A DNA stretch of 64,000 nt from Opitutus sp. (GCA_024707325.1 JANPZY010000001.1:434001-498000); one strand, 5' to 3'; counted from the first letter of the stretch, positions 44,607 to 57,340 are shown. Numbers and translations are program-made. Notes: a model not told the origin generated them from the sequence alone.

Positions 44607-46180
44607 ATGAATACCGGCCGCGAAAGGATTACTGGGCGCATCGTGACCGCGGCAGCGGCCGCAAAAAACCCCGAACCGTCAGTTCGCGTGCCCGATCTGT
44701 GCCGGCTCGTTGATCTACCATGCGGTGAGCAACTATCGCGTCGCTTTTTTTGGCCACCGCCCGCACCAAGCCGAACCCGACTGCCCGCTTTACTTCGCCC
44801 CGCACGACACCGATGTCGAACGCGTTGTTAACGAACGGGCGTATCGCGTCCGGGAGCCAGTCTTACGACTCCAACTGCTCAACCGGCAAAGCAACGGCTA
44901 TCGCTGGCAGGCCTGCATCTTGATTCCGAGATTTGAACGCGCGACGTCGTTTTCCGTCGAGAACTCGACGATTTACAGCCGGGTGCCGGTCTCCGCTATC
45001 AAGGAGGGCGGCAATTCTTTTCCTGTCACCGTCCAACAGGCGACCTACGTGATCATCACGTTCGAGCCCGACGAACCGCCCGAACGGATCATGGTGGAGG
45101 GTTTCGCTTCGGTCACGCTCTTCCGACTGTCTTCCCATCTGTGCAGCCGCCTCGAAGGAAGGGCGCCGCTGATTGCCGGGGAGGCGTATGTCGTTATCCA
45201 TCCCGCTGCGACAAATCTCGCCCCACCTTCCGGATTGGTGACCGCGCAACCGTTGCTGTCGACCGATGGTTGGTCGGGATTTGCATTCGTTCTCCCCGCA
45301 TCGCCGACGAAGGACGTCGTGAAATGGGTCGCTGCTAAACTCGACCGGCGCATTACCGAGCGGGACTTTAGTGCCTCGATCCTTGCCCCGGCTGATGCCT
45401 ACCGACTCGACGATGGCGCATGGATGGTGACTGTCCCCACGCCGGCAATCACGATGGCGTTTGCTTTCGGCGCGGATCACGCCCCCCTTCAGCACTAACA
45501 GTCGTCCACAATACCGCGGGCAAGACTCAGTCAGTGGGCATCGCGGCCCAACGCGAGGCCTATCTACAAATCCCGACCCCGCACTCCGGTTTGTATCAAA
45601 TCAAACGCGCGGATACCGGCGCAGTGCTGTTGACGGTTGCGGTGGCGCCACCGGGACAGGAAGCCAAGCAGGCCGGAATCTACTTTCTCTTCAGCGTCAA
45701 CGGACGGATAGAGCGGGAATATCTCTGGAGCACAGAACTCGCACCGCGCCTCCATGGCGTGTCCGTTGGGCTGGCCAGCTTGGTGGAAATCTCGATTCCG
45801 CCCGGCGTCCGAATCACGTTCGCCATCGGCGCAGGAACCAAGCAGCAGCGGCAAACCATCGACAGCGGCGACTCGCTGGCTCAAGGCGAAGCTGCCGGAA
45901 CCACTCTCGTTCGGGCGATCGAACGCGTGCTCAAAAGTGTCCGGCCGGTATTCGAACTCGATGCGGGAGGCTTCGGTAAACTGGCGTTTCCAGTCCAAAA
46001 GCCAGCGCGCTTGGATGACTCCACCCGGATTTCTCCCGTTCTGGCCGCGCGACAAGCTTGGGTCACCCTCGCGGCACCGGCGCTGATGCGCCGCAATGGT
46101 GCGCGTGTCGGCGAACCAGCCGCCCGGCTGCGTGCGCACATTCGGCAACCTCTCTCAGCTCCGGAGGTGTGCGATCATGA
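44607..46180 (+). CDS. druB: Druantia type I protein DruB, frameshifted
   Basis: The gene between druA and druC spans about 520 codons in several frame pieces. The main pieces contain a Cys pair (FACPICAGSLIYHAVSNYRV) near the N-terminus, a middle region (RMPVSAIKEGG-like PVSAIKEGGNSFPVTVQQAT), and a second half in another frame (VVHNTAGKTQSVGIAAQREA, RAIERVLKSVRPVFELDAGG). Breaks lie at 44662-44675 (A6C4), 45482-45487 (C6, one base short) and possibly near the end. One frame stops in the ATGA that starts druC. Position and size match DruB. No catalytic motif is recognised; a zinc-binding N-terminus is inferred from CPIC. Confidence 0.75.
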
Positions 46181-48302
46181 GCCACGTTTTCGGCACTTGC
46201 GTTTATGTCGATCCCGCCGGGATCTTCGCCTTCTATCGGGTTGAAGGCACTGTCAACGGGGAGGGGACCTGGCACCGGGTAGCGCACCCGAAGGAACGAT
46301 TCCCCAACCGGGGTACTATTCGCGTTATCCACAACGCGCTCAACGTCGCGCCTTCCCGCATCGGGAACCTCGGCGTCTTTGAGGTAAGTGAAGCACCCAA
46401 CTTCGATCAAATCGCCAGCGATCCGAACGCGGCGAAGTTCCGGGCGATTCGGATCATCCCCTGCATTTTCCAGCTCTATCCCTTGAAGCTGTCCTCGCAG
46501 CAAACGACGGAGATCGTTGCGGCACTCAAGAGTGGCATCCACGCGCTGGGCGAACTCACAGCGCGGACTAAGCTCTATGTTCAACTGAATGATGGCGTCG
46601 TCTCCGGTCCGCTGGAAATGAAGCTGAAGGAGCCCGACAACCCGGAGAGCACGCTCTATGTGCTCGATGAGAACTCGACATTGGCGGTCAAGTCTGCGTG
46701 GCGCAGCGCTGCGGCGCTCCACCCTTTTGAGGTCCGCGTCAACCAACGCTACAACGCAATCTTCGTTGGTCCAAAAATTCCGGCCGCGGAATTCTATCTC
46801 GATTTCGCCCCCCTTGAATACTCGCTGAAGAAAATCCTCGACGCTCTCCATGACCAAAAGCTCCTCGAGGCTGCCCTGACGAAGGCCAAGCGCGCCGCGA
46901 TTGCGCAAACCTTGGCATCAATCCAGTCCGACGCGGAGACCAAGGGGCGCATTGATACGGTCCTGCGCCAGCTCAATCGTGCCGCCCAGCTCGACACGGA
47001 ATTCGCGCGGCTGATTCAAGAGCTTCTACCGCATCCCGTCGTAGCCGCCCGCATCATGGCCGCCATCGAAGAGGCGAAAACCGAAGCCGCTGCCGGAATT
47101 GTGCGCGCACAGACTGAAGCGCGTGCAACCGTGGCCCGTCTCCAAAAAGAGGCGGAGTCCACACAGGCCCGCATCCTTGAACTCGAAAACAAGAAGACGG
47201 CGCTCGGTTTGGAGATTCAAACCCTCCAAACAGAGCGCGCAGCTGCGAGCGCAAGGATCGACGAAGCGATCCGACAGCAATTCGAGCAGGCGGCCAAAAA
47301 TTCTGTCGCGCTCCTCTCCGAGATCACTGTTTTGCGCCCATTCCTCAATGCTCCGCAAGCCGCGCCCGCGACGCCGACAGCACCGGCGCCGGTTCCCCTC
47401 ACGCCATTTTCCATGGCTAAGGCCGAAGCCACTCCGCTGCGTGAACCGAAAGCGGCGCTCGCCCATCTCGCGCGTAACCTTCAGGCGATGGGACTAACGC
47501 CACCGCGCGCCCATCAATGGAGCTGCGAGATTCTCGCCGCTACGCTGACGGGACAAGCGGTCTCCTTCCGCGGCTCCATGTCCAGCATGGTCGCAAATGC
47601 CGTCGGTCTTTCGCTGTTTGGCAACGCTGCGATCACCTTTGACGTGCCGGTCGGCTACCTCGATTTGATTCGCCTACAGCCATGGCGCGACGCGGTATCG
47701 GATGCCGCCACGTGGGGTGTGATAGTGCAGGGAGCCAACCGCTCCTGCCTCGACGCATTCGGCGGCGAACTCGTCGAGCAAGTGGCCAACCGCTCCTGGG
47801 GATCGCTCGGCAAGCAGCTTTCGCCCTTCGCGATGTTCAGCTTGCGCGAAGGCCCGAGTGCGCTCGCTCCCACGGCTAAATTCTCGGAACTCGGCCCCGT
47901 GATTCATACCGATGCGGTTTCATGGCGTTCCTGCTCGGGAAGTCCACTGGTGCCCGGTTCTATGGCGTGCGAACGCCTTCCCTGGACGCAGCGATTTCCC
48001 CTGACCTGGATTTCCTCCGCAGCGCTTTCATCAGCCGCAATTCCGCGTTGTTCATTGCAAATGCGAAAAGCGCTTACGCCGCACTGCACCATTTGCGCGG
48101 AATAACTCTACCCACCGCGACGCCGACGGACACGCTGTCGAAATACGCGCTGCAATCGTTGCTCTGCTGGTGGGTGCTCCCCTTTCTCGCGGCGACGCAC
48201 TGCCCGCGGGACGAACTCGCACCGATTGAAACCGTGGTGCAAGGCGACGATGTTTTCGCGAGTCATCGCAGTCTGCTTTTTCCGCCCGACACTTCCGCAT
48301 GA
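46177..48302 (+). CDS. druC: Druantia type I protein DruC, coiled coil, frameshifted
   Basis: The product starts MSHVFGTCVYVDPAGIFAFY at an ATG with a good GGAGG site upstream, one of few in the island. Residues about 215-390 are helical and rich in Lys/Glu/Ala, forming a coiled coil (TQARILELENKKTALGLEIQ). A Pro/Ala linker follows, then a C-terminal domain (GLTPPRAHQWSCEILAATLT). Near 47918 one base seems missing. The next frame continues MAFLLGKSTGARFYGVRTPS and ends at 48302, overlapping druD as ATGA. Corrected length is about 708 residues. Coiled coil and central position suggest a scaffold, which is inference. Confidence 0.8.
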
Positions 48303-49327
48303 TTGCGACTCTCACCAAACCGGAAGTCCTCGCCGCAATGGGGGCGAGAACGGGAGATTCCATTCCGGCGGCCATAGCGGCGGACTATGCCCGCACCGCG
48401 ATGTTCGCGCTGTGCGATGGTCCGCCAGTCACCACGCAGAAACTCTGCGGAAGCGTCGAGGAACGCCTGCAACCTTTGGTCCGGTTTCGGTCTCGCACCG
48501 TCGAAACCTTCTTTGGCGGCGACGAGGAAGAGGACGAATCGGCGTCCGTAAAAAGTGCGGTTGATGACCTGGTGCAGATCGGCGATTTCGTTTCGGTCGG
48601 TAACGGCTATCACTATCCAGCGGCACCGCGACTCGTCAGGCTCGACGCGCAAACCTGTTTGATCATCGGAGGCGCCCCCAGCCGTCACCTCGGCCCCCAG
48701 TTTGACGTGGACACATCGCGCCCGACCTTGGCCCGACTTGCTGTCCCATCGCCATCGGCCTCGCTGCCCCAGCAGGACTTGGCGTCATGGCTGGGGGCAC
48801 CGACCGTTGAACTCAGGCAATGGACACGCGAGCAATTGCAGGTGCCGCTAGAACGTACGAACATTGCGGCCGAAGAATGGGAAGTAGCGAACCTGCGCGA
48901 CGGTCCGCCTTGGACTAAAGCCACGTTGCTCCCGGCACTCCGCGGCATCTTCATTTGCCGCGAGTTGCGGGAAAACGTGAACGGCTCACGGAAATTCATC
49001 GCCCGGCTCGAACGCAAGGAAGGCATGCTAACCGCGGTGGCGTCCCGTCCCGTTTCCCACGTCGATTGCCGCCGGCTACTGCACGGACAAAAGCTAATCC
49101 TTGGGATTAATCGTCGTGTTGTAGCCGTCGAACGCGGCGACTTTTTCGCTATTCGTCTCCACCGCTATTCGCTACCGGAAGTCCTCCGGTTGCTGAAAGC
49201 CCTGTGCCATGACTGGACCTTATCGGAAAATGGCCAGCTTGAATTCCTGATTTCCGCAAGCCTGCGCTACGCCGTCCGAGGCTTTCTTGGGCGATACGCC
49301 ATGCACCTTCCAAGTTTGTCTCCATGA
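48299..49327 (+). CDS. druD: Druantia type I protein DruD
   Basis: The 342-residue product MIATLTKPEVLAAMGARTGD is intact and overlaps both neighbours as ATGA. It contains an acidic loop (GGDEEEDESASVKSAVDD), a W-rich segment (LRDGPPWTKATLLPAL) and a basic C-terminal region. No enzyme motif is recognised. Size and place between druC and druE match DruD. Confidence 0.78.
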   Translation: MIATLTKPEVLAAMGARTGDSIPAAIAADYARTAMFALCDGPPVTTQKLCGSVEERLQPLVRFRSRTVETFFGGDEEEDESASVKSAVDDLVQIGDFVSVGNGYHYPAAPRLVRLDAQTCLIIGGAPSRHLGPQFDVDTSRPTLARLAVPSPSASLPQQDLASWLGAPTVELRQWTREQLQVPLERTNIAAEEWEVANLRDGPPWTKATLLPALRGIFICRELRENVNGSRKFIARLERKEGMLTAVASRPVSHVDCRRLLHGQKLILGINRRVVAVERGDFFAIRLHRYSLPEVLRLLKALCHDWTLSENGQLEFLISASLRYAVRGFLGRYAMHLPSLSP

Positions 49328-52300
49328 ACCAAGACTACGGAGTAACGGCAGTCGTCGAAGGGTTGAAAGAGGCGCTTAGTTCATACCTTCAGGCGCAGTA
49401 TCACATTCGCGACGAGGCCCTCGTGAAGGAACGGCAGAAGCTGTTCGCCACGCCGGGAATCATCGCCCAGCGCGCTTACGTCGAAGCCACGCCGTCGTAT
49501 GCCAGCGAAAAACGCCTCGCGGACTTGAGGATTCCGGAGGCGGCGCGCGGCCTCCTGCTGGCGCTCGCTCCGCTCAAAGTGGGCGTGTTTCCCGCACCCT
49601 ACAACCACCAGGCGGACGCCCTTGAGGCGTTTCTCGGCCGAGGAAAGGACGTGCTTGCGGCCACCGGAACCGGGTCGGGCAAAACCGAAATCTTTTCTCC
49701 ACAATATTCTCGGCTCGCTGGCGGTCGAAGCGGCGGCCAAACGCGGCAAATCCGCGCGCATGAGTGGCTGCCGCGCATTGCTCCTTTACCCGATGAATGC
49801 GCTGGTAACCGATCAGCTCGGGCGCATCCGCCGCTTGTTCGGCGACGAGCGGGTCGCGACGATATTCCAGTCGAAGTTCGGCCGCCGAATCCGTTTCGGG
49901 ATGTATACTAGCCGCACCCCCTATCCCGGAGAACCCAACAGCAAAAAAGCCGCAGCCCAGATCAAACCGCTGTTCGAGAAGTTCTATCTCAAACTCGATG
50001 AGCGCTCCGTGCTCAAGCGCCAGTTGGAAGAGAAAGGACGTTGGCCCAAAAAAGATTTACCGGGCTTCTACGGGGAACCAGGCAGCAATTGGGACCGGCG
50101 CCTCAAGACTCAGCCCAACGATACCGAACTTTTCACGCGCCATGAAATGCAGCGCGAATGTCCGGACATTCTCATCACCAACTATTCGATGCTGGAGTAT
50201 ATGCTGCTTCGGCCCATCGAGCGGACGATTTTTGATCAAACCAAAGCGTGGCTCGACGAACATGAGGATAACTATCTCACCTTAGTCCTGGACGAGGCCC
50301 ACATGTATCGCGGCACGGGCGGTGCGGAAGTGGCCATGCTCATTCGTCGCCTCATGGCCCGGCTGGAGATCCCCCGCGAGCGACTGCGTTGTATTCTCAC
50401 CAGCGCGAGCATGGGCAAAGACAGTGCGGCGCAGATCGACGCGCTGAAGTTTGCCGGCGAACTCACCGGCTTAAAGCAAGGGCGAAAGCCCGGTTTCGAG
50501 CTGATTACCGGAAAGCTCGCGCCGCTCGCCGCCGCCGCTCCGGCCTCGGCTGAACAGACGACGGCGCTGGCTGAATTTTCCCTGAACGATTTCGTCCGGT
50601 TCGGAGAGAACAAACCGCGGGCGCTCGACGCCGTGCGCGTAGTAGCGCTGAAGCTTGGCTGGGATACCACTGGCGTCACCGCCGACACGCTGGCGGATTG
50701 GCTATATGCTCAACTTCCCACGTTGCCGGTCGCCAACCTGCTCGTGAGCGAGGCGACTGCGGCGGCTAAGGAATTCTCGGTCCTCGCAGCCACCGTCTTC
50801 CCGAAGGCAGACGCGCACACCGCTGCGAAGGCAACCGAGGCCTTGTTATCGCTGGCCAATTTCGCCCGCTCGACTGCAACGGACAAAGTCTTCCTACCCG
50901 CACGACTTCATTTATTTTTCCGCGGGCTCCAAGGGTTTTACGCCTGCATTAACCCCAACTGCGCACACCGCCACGACACGTCCCGCCGTAGCCTGCTCGG
51001 CGCCTTGTGGCATGAGCCTCGCGAGACCTGTAAGTGCGGCAGCCGTGTCTACGAACTTCTCACCCACCGTGACTGCGGAATCGAATATCTCCGCGGCTAC
51101 ATTTCATCGCGAGGTCGCCCCGAATATCTGTTTCACGAAAAAGAATCGCCGGTCGGAATTTCGGAACTTCAGAATCAGGGCGCGCTTGCGCGAAATCCAC
51201 CTGCTGGTAGGCGGCCAGCCTCATCCCCAGTCCCAGCCGACGCAGGAGGTCTGGATCGACATCAAGTCCGGCGAGCTCACGTGGCAGCCTCCCACCGATC
51301 CCGACGACTTCCTCCCCGCGCGTGCGGCGATCCCCAACCTCGTCAATCCACTCGGCGCATTCGTTCGACCGCTGCCCGGTCTGCCGCGGGCGCTGGCGTG
51401 CGGGCCAAACCAAGATCATGGACTTGAAGACCAAGGGCGAGCAGCCGTTCGCCGCATTGGTCAAGAGCCAGACTTTTCTCCAGCCGCCCACGCGGGCCGA
51501 TAAGGAGGATTTTCCGAACCAAGGTCGCAAAGTTCTGTTGTTCTCCGACGGCCGCCAAAAAGCCGCCCGCCTGGCGCGCAATATCCCACTAGAAGTAGAA
51601 TACGACTCGTTCCGGGAAAGTCTGGTGCTTGCAACTCAGCGACTACAAAAAATCCAGAAAGAGCCGACGCTTTCCGATAAGCGCATCTACCTCGCGTTCC
51701 TTGATGTCGTTTCGGAATTCAATCTCTCGTATTTTGACAAGAGCGATCACCAGCTCCTGCTGAATCATGTCCAGAAGTATCGCGAAACTTACCTGCGCGA
51801 CCTCCTTACGGCGCATGATGAGTGGAACCAGATCAATCCACCGCCGCGTTTCCATCACGCACTTCTCCGGCAGCTTTGCAGCCCCTATTATTCTATTCCG
51901 TTTGTCACCGCCGGATGGCTGGAGCCCGCACGCAACGCGTCGCGGATGTTCACCGATGGATTGACCGCTGACGGAATCGCGCTGGCCGGATCGCAGGCGC
52001 GCGATCTGGCGATCGCGTGGATGGCCGAACTCGCGGCTGATTTTGCGATCGGCGCGTTCCCAGATCGTATTCGCGAACTTGCGGACGGCTGGCCGCGCGA
52101 CCATTGGGGCGTCCTGCCAACCTTGCCGGAGAACCTGCGGGCCATACTCACCACTGAAGGTTTTGCTCCCGATGTCATCGACAAGATCAGCGGCCATCTT
52201 CTGCGGGCTTTCGCCCAGACCAACCCCGCTGGTCGATATTTCCTCGATCAGGATCGGATCCTACTCCGTGTCGATTTGGAGGCACATTGGTTTGAGTGCA

Positions 52301-54766
52301 CTCGCTGCCATAATCTGAGCCCGGTCGCGCCCTTCGGCCATTGTCCGACATGCAATCTGACGGACTTGGCTGAAATCAAACCGGATTCAAACGCCTACAT
52401 CGCGTCGCGAAAGGGTCTTTGGCGGAACGCACTGAAGGAATGCCTCGCCGGCGTCCGACAACCGCGCTGCATCAGCGCCGAGGAGCACACTGCCCAACTG
52501 TCCTACCGCGATGCCGGCACGGTTCTGGCGACAACGGAGATGCACGAACTGCTGTTCCAGGACATCATCATCGACACCAAGAAAGAGAGCCCAGTCGACG
52601 TGCTCAGTTGCACCACCACCATGGAAGTCGGCGTCGACATCGGATCGTTGGTCGCGGTCGGCTTGCGGAACGTTCCCCCGCAGCGGGAAAATTATCAGCA
52701 GCGTGCCGGCCGCGCGGGCCGCCGTGGTTCTGCGGTATCCTCCGTCGTCACCTATTGTCATGGTGGACCGCACGACAGTCATTATTTCCACAACGTGGCT
52801 AAGATGGTCTCCGGGCCTCCCCGCACGCCAGTGGTGAAAACGGACAACGAAAAAATCGTCCGTCGGCACATCCACGCCTTTCTGATCCAAACCTATTTTC
52901 AAGGATTTCCCGGCAACCTCACAGGCGTCATCACCTCCGCGCTAGGACGCACCACCGAATTCTATTCCCCTTATGTCGGGATGCCCTGCTTCGAGCATTT
53001 TCGGATATGGATCGACACGGAGATTATCCAGGCCCCGCACAACTTGGTGAAGAAGATCACCGCGTGGCTGCCCGAAGGGGTGAGCAGCCAACCGGCGAAG
53101 CTCGTTGCAAGAGTCGCGAATGAATTCGTCCGTGATCTCGCGGCGGCCGGGGAGGACTTCCTCGCAAGTCTGCGCCAACCATCGACGCCCGAGGCGGACG
53201 ACGAGGAGGAAGACGATGACGACCAGGAGGACAAGCTGCTCGATTTTCTTTTTCGCTCGTGGAATGCTTCCGACTTACGCGTTCCCGACCGATTTGTGCA
53301 GCTTCAACGTCGAATACCTCGACAATACATTGGTGCGGATTCGCGAAAAGCCGCAGCAGGCGGTAACCAAAGCACTCAGCGAATACGCTCCCGGCCGGAT
53401 TGTCGTCATTGACAAGAAGAACTACCGCTGCACGGCGGTCACCGCGAATACCAGTCCCTTCGAACGTGACCGTGCCGCGCCGCTTTTCGCGAAGAAGCTC
53501 AAAAATTATATTTTTTGCAGCAATCCGCTTTGCTCGTTCGTGCAGGAAACCGATCCGCAGCGCACCGATCCGGACGGCAATTGCCCGCTCTGCCAGTCGC
53601 AATTAACGATGGGTGACATCCTCAAACCAGAGGTATTTCTGCCGCACTGTGGCAAGGAGATCGATGAGACCGACGATGACCAAGAATATACTTTTGCCTC
53701 ACCCGCGCAATTTCCCATCCCGCTTCGGCAGGAGAAGGAGGATTGGACGGCGCTCGGCAAAAATGCTCTCAAGACCTTTGCCGAAGATCGCCATTTAGTC
53801 GTGGTCAACAAAGGCGATCCCGACCTGTTGCGGGGATTTCAGGTGTGCACCCTGTGCGGTAAGGCCGCGGTTGATCAGGATGCCGGCGGACTCGCGAGTC
53901 ACAAGCGGCCCTACCAAATCAGCTACATCCCCGGTCGCGGGAGGCGGCCCGCGCCTACTTGCGATGGGGTGTCGCGATCTGTGCTTCTGGGCAATGACTT
54001 CAAGTCCGATTTGATGATCATGCGCCTCAAGGCGCTAGCCCCCTTGGAAACCCAATCCGATCCCGGCCGTGCAGCGTTCATGGCAATGCAGCACGCCATG
54101 AAGACGCTTGCGGAGGCATTGAACCTTGCCGCCAGCCGCCGCCTCGACCTCGACCCCTCCGAATTCAGCAGCGGGTTTCGGGTTTACCCGACCGATCCAC
54201 AGAATCAGGAGATCATCGGTGAAATCTATCTTTTCGACACACTTTCAGGCGGCGCCGGCTATGCCAGCCAGATCGGACTAGAACTGCGAGAAGTCCTCGA
54301 TCAGGAGGTTCGCCACCTCCTCGGCCATTGCCCGGCAAATTGCGACCGGTCGTGTTACGAATGCCTCCGGCACTACGGCAACCAATACTTCCACAACCAA
54401 CTCGACCGTCATCTTGCGCTCGCGCTCTTGGATTACGCGCTGGTTGGCACACTCCCTCCGCTCGACGACTGGACCGCACAAACGAGAGCCCTTGCGCCGC
54501 TCGCGCGGATGCTCGAAAAGTCCGGAGTCAGCGTTCAACTCGGTGTTCAAGCCGGACCGATTACTCTGCCACTAATCGCCGAACGCCGAGGGCAGCGCCT
54601 GCTTATCGGCACCGCCAATGGCCTCTATGCCAAGACGGCTAGTGACGCGCACCCGTTGACCAAGCGCTACCGCAACGACGCCGCGTCGCCCGTGGAGATC
54701 ATTAATGAATTTCTCCTCTCGCGAAACCGTCCGGCCGTTCATCAAGAGATTCTCGCGAAACTCTGA
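49324..54766 (+). CDS. druE: Druantia helicase DruE (DEAH helicase with DUF1998), four frame breaks
   Basis: About 1,813 residues once corrected. Order: N-terminal region with YNHQADALEAF, Walker A LAATGTGSGKTE (about 113-122), SMLEYMLLRP, DEAH box VLDEAHMYRGTGGAE (about 321), motif III ILTSASMGKD, a long insertion, then helicase C domain with TTTMEVGVDIGSL and motif VI QRAGRAGRRG (about 1125), and the DUF1998 domain with Cys clusters FCSNPLCSF, CPLC and CPANCDRSCYECLRHYGNQ near 1670. Frame breaks lie at 49693-49696, about 51185, about 51362 and 53249-53253, mostly short homopolymers. Every helicase motif is conserved, so the gene is probably functional. This is the shared hallmark of all Druantia types. 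Confidence 0.9.
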
Positions 54767-54946
54767 ACCGATGCGGCATTCTCCCTCCGGGATCTCGGAA
54801 AGATACCCGCACTTACAACCGAATTGGTTCCGCAAGTGCTCAAGAACTGCTCGGATAAATGCGGCCGCCATTAACGTGCCCCCGCAACCTCAAATACTGC
54901 ATCTGACCGCGTTCACTGAGCCACCGTCCTTCTTTCCCTCGGCCGT

Positions 54947-56493
54947 TCATTTAACGCCGCTAGTGGGCAGCTTCCGCGTAGCGAAAACGAAGGCTCTGAA
55001 AATAAGCCACGCACCCAGCAGACGGAGGGCCGCTTCCGCGATCCAGAATTGTGCAATCGGCCAAGCGCGCACCGAAGCGGGAACAGTGTTGGCCAAGCCG
55101 GTCAGGGTCCGCTCGTTCGCCAGAAAATGCAGCGAAAAACCTACGAAAGCCCAAAAAACCCCCGACCATCAAGTAATGCTTGGAATGCACTGACTCGATG
55201 GGGAGGCTCAGTTGCGGCGCGACGGGAGGTTGCGCCGCCACCGGCATATGCACGTGAGTATCGACCTTGATGCCCGCTTTCTGTTTGATATCGCGCTCGC
55301 TCTTCTCGGCATCCCAAGCGGTCTTATAGTCGCTCAGTTCCCGCGGCTCATACCACGAGAAGCCACCAATCTCCGTGTTGGGGGTGTCGGTCGCGGTTGC
55401 GCTGAGCTTGGCTACCTCTGCGCATACCGGGGTAGCTGCCAATATGTCCGCAGGAATTTCCGCCGCTTGGATCACCATGTGGGACGGACCATCCAGGGCG
55501 CCGAAAATCGGAAAGATCACGACTCTTGCGCTGTCGAAGCGTCCGAGGATGGGCACGCTTTCAACGGAACGGAAAAATTGCGAATCTTCGAACGTAAGCT
55601 TGATGGTGACCGCCTTCATTCGCGCCGAAAGCGACGAGCGTCCTTGATAGAAATCCAAGACGAGTTCGTAGGGCGCGATCCACTTGAAGCGGTAGCCATT
55701 GACGAACGGCAAGATCGGTTTAACTGGGTAGTCGGTGCGTTTTTTGGCCTTGGCCCAATCTTTCGCAAACCAAGGGATCGGCGCCAAGAGTCCACGCTCC
55801 GGCCTTCCCACCATTTGCATGCTGGTTAAACGATAAAAAACGGTGTCCCCAAAGTAGGGCAAAATGTGGAGTGTCTTCACCACGCTTTCCCACGCGTGCC
55901 GGTCCTCAGCCGGTTTGCTTTCTCTCAAGACCTTCCCATTGCTTTTCTTCAGGTCGTCCTCCGTGGCCCGAACGGCGAATAGCGAGAGGGGGAGTCTCGG
56001 CTTTGTTTCGTTTTTCTCGTTCTGATATTGCCCCAGCCACAACAGCAGATTGCCGCGATGCTCCTTGATCGCCTTCTGACGGTGCTCCGCCAACACTTCG
56101 GTACCCGGCGACAGACTGCATGCCTTGCGCGCAGCATGATCCCAGTCGTAAAATCCCTCCAATTTGAAGTAACAGTGTAAAATGGATCCTCTCGTCTCAC
56201 AAGTGACGATTCTCCCGAAGCGCGTCGGCACGAAATGAGGCAGCCCGGAATGGATGGATCGATCAACGAAGACGCAGAGCACTCGCTTGTCAGCCAGGGC
56301 CGCTTTTACGCCACCAACTCGGTTCGGACTTCTGCGCGGTTTCGATCTCGGTCCAAACGCGCGGATCGACCCAGCGCTTGTCGTATCGGAAATGAGCAAG
56401 GGCTCCGCGGGGCAAACCAACTACATTGACCGCATCCTGCGCATACAAGGCCTCCGCATTGGAGGAAAACAGGAAAAGCACACTATCCGACAT
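54947..56493 (-). CDS. Unknown protein with C-terminal membrane segments, frameshifted
   Basis: The corrected protein is about 515 residues. It starts MSDSVLFLFSSNAEALYAQD at 56493, overlapping the HAD gene by 11 bases. It shifts frame near 56315 to GVKAALADKRVLCVFVDRS and shifts again at the A6 run 55153-55158 to WAFVGFSLHFLANERTLTG, WIAEAALRLLGAWLIFRAF and the stop at 54947. The N-terminal soluble part and two or three C-terminal helices suggest a membrane-tethered effector or sensor. It lies tail-to-tail with druE. No family is recognised; a defence role is suggested only by location. Confidence 0.6.
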
Positions 56494-57340
56494 AGTTTGG
56501 CCCGAGCACCTTCCTCGCGATCTCAGGCACTCGCTGCAAGTTTCGAATTCTCAAGTGTCCCGTGCTCCGCACACTCCGGTCATAATGCCAGCCGCGCGCC
56601 AAAATCTGCACCGCAGTTAGCCCAGCTTCCCGAGCCGGAAGAATATCCGACCGCAGACTATTGCCAACCATCATCGCGCAGCATGGCGGGATCCCTAAAT
56701 CGTCGACCACTTTGCGCATCACTTTGGCATTCTTGAGAGGCGTAATCACCACGCGATCGAAATAGCGCGCCATCCCAAGCCGGCGAATTTTCGCGCGCTG
56801 AACGAGGCGGTCACCGGCTGTGAGCAATACAAGCATGTGACCGCGACGCAGGTCGCGTAATACTGTGCGAACACCCGGTCGCAGTTCGGGAAGCGAGGCA
56901 AATACATCCCGCCCGATCATCCGCACGCGCGCAGCAACCGCGCGTTCGTATTTCCCTCCCCTCTGCTTCAAGAGATCACGGTAGGTCTCCACCATCGAGC
57001 GGGGAAAACGCTCGCGCGAGAATCCGTGTTTGCTGACGTTTGCCAGATCGATGCGGTCGAAAACTTGGCGAGTAATCGCTCTAGGGAAACCTTGGGCGCT
57101 CAGAAAGCTGATGAACAGTTGAATCGTCTCGTCGTAATGGCGTTGTGTCAGCCACAGCGTATCGTCGCCATCGAAAACAATCGCGGTGTCGCGGCGCGCC
57201 GAGGACCGCCGTTTCCGATTGAAGCGTTTGAGCGGAACAAGACGACCCACGCGAATAGGGTGCGCGAACGCCCACCTTTGACAAGCAACAGCTACAACAA
57301 TTGGTTGCCGCTGCATTGACTCTTCCTTTGCCGTCCACAT
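56483..57340 (-). CDS. HAD-superfamily hydrolase
   Basis: The 285-residue frame contains HAD motif I as VFDGDDTLW (about residues 55-63), LLTAGDRLVQRAKI as motif II, the motif III lysine in ITPLKNAKVMRKVVDD, and MVGNSLRSDILPAREAGL as motif IV. The first 50 residues are basic and may not all belong to the protein; a start downstream is possible. It overlaps the start of the unknown membrane-protein gene, so the two form an operon convergent with Druantia. A phosphatase acting on a small metabolite is the general expectation. Confidence 0.75.
   Translation of the reverse strand: MWTAKEESMQRQPIVVAVACQRWAFAHPIRVGRLVPLKRFNRKRRSSARRDTAIVFDGDDTLWLTQRHYDETIQLFISFLSAQGFPRAITRQVFDRIDLANVSKHGFSRERFPRSMVETYRDLLKQRGGKYERAVAARVRMIGRDVFASLPELRPGVRTVLRDLRRGHMLVLLTAGDRLVQRAKIRRLGMARYFDRVVITPLKNAKVMRKVVDDLGIPPCCAMMVGNSLRSDILPAREAGLTAVQILARGWHYDRSVRSTGHLRIRNLQRVPEIARKVLGPNYVG

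Noticed and set aside
49324..54766. druE as several separate helicase genes
   Set aside because: The pieces join in linear domain order, without internal starts, into one protein of the family's usual length.
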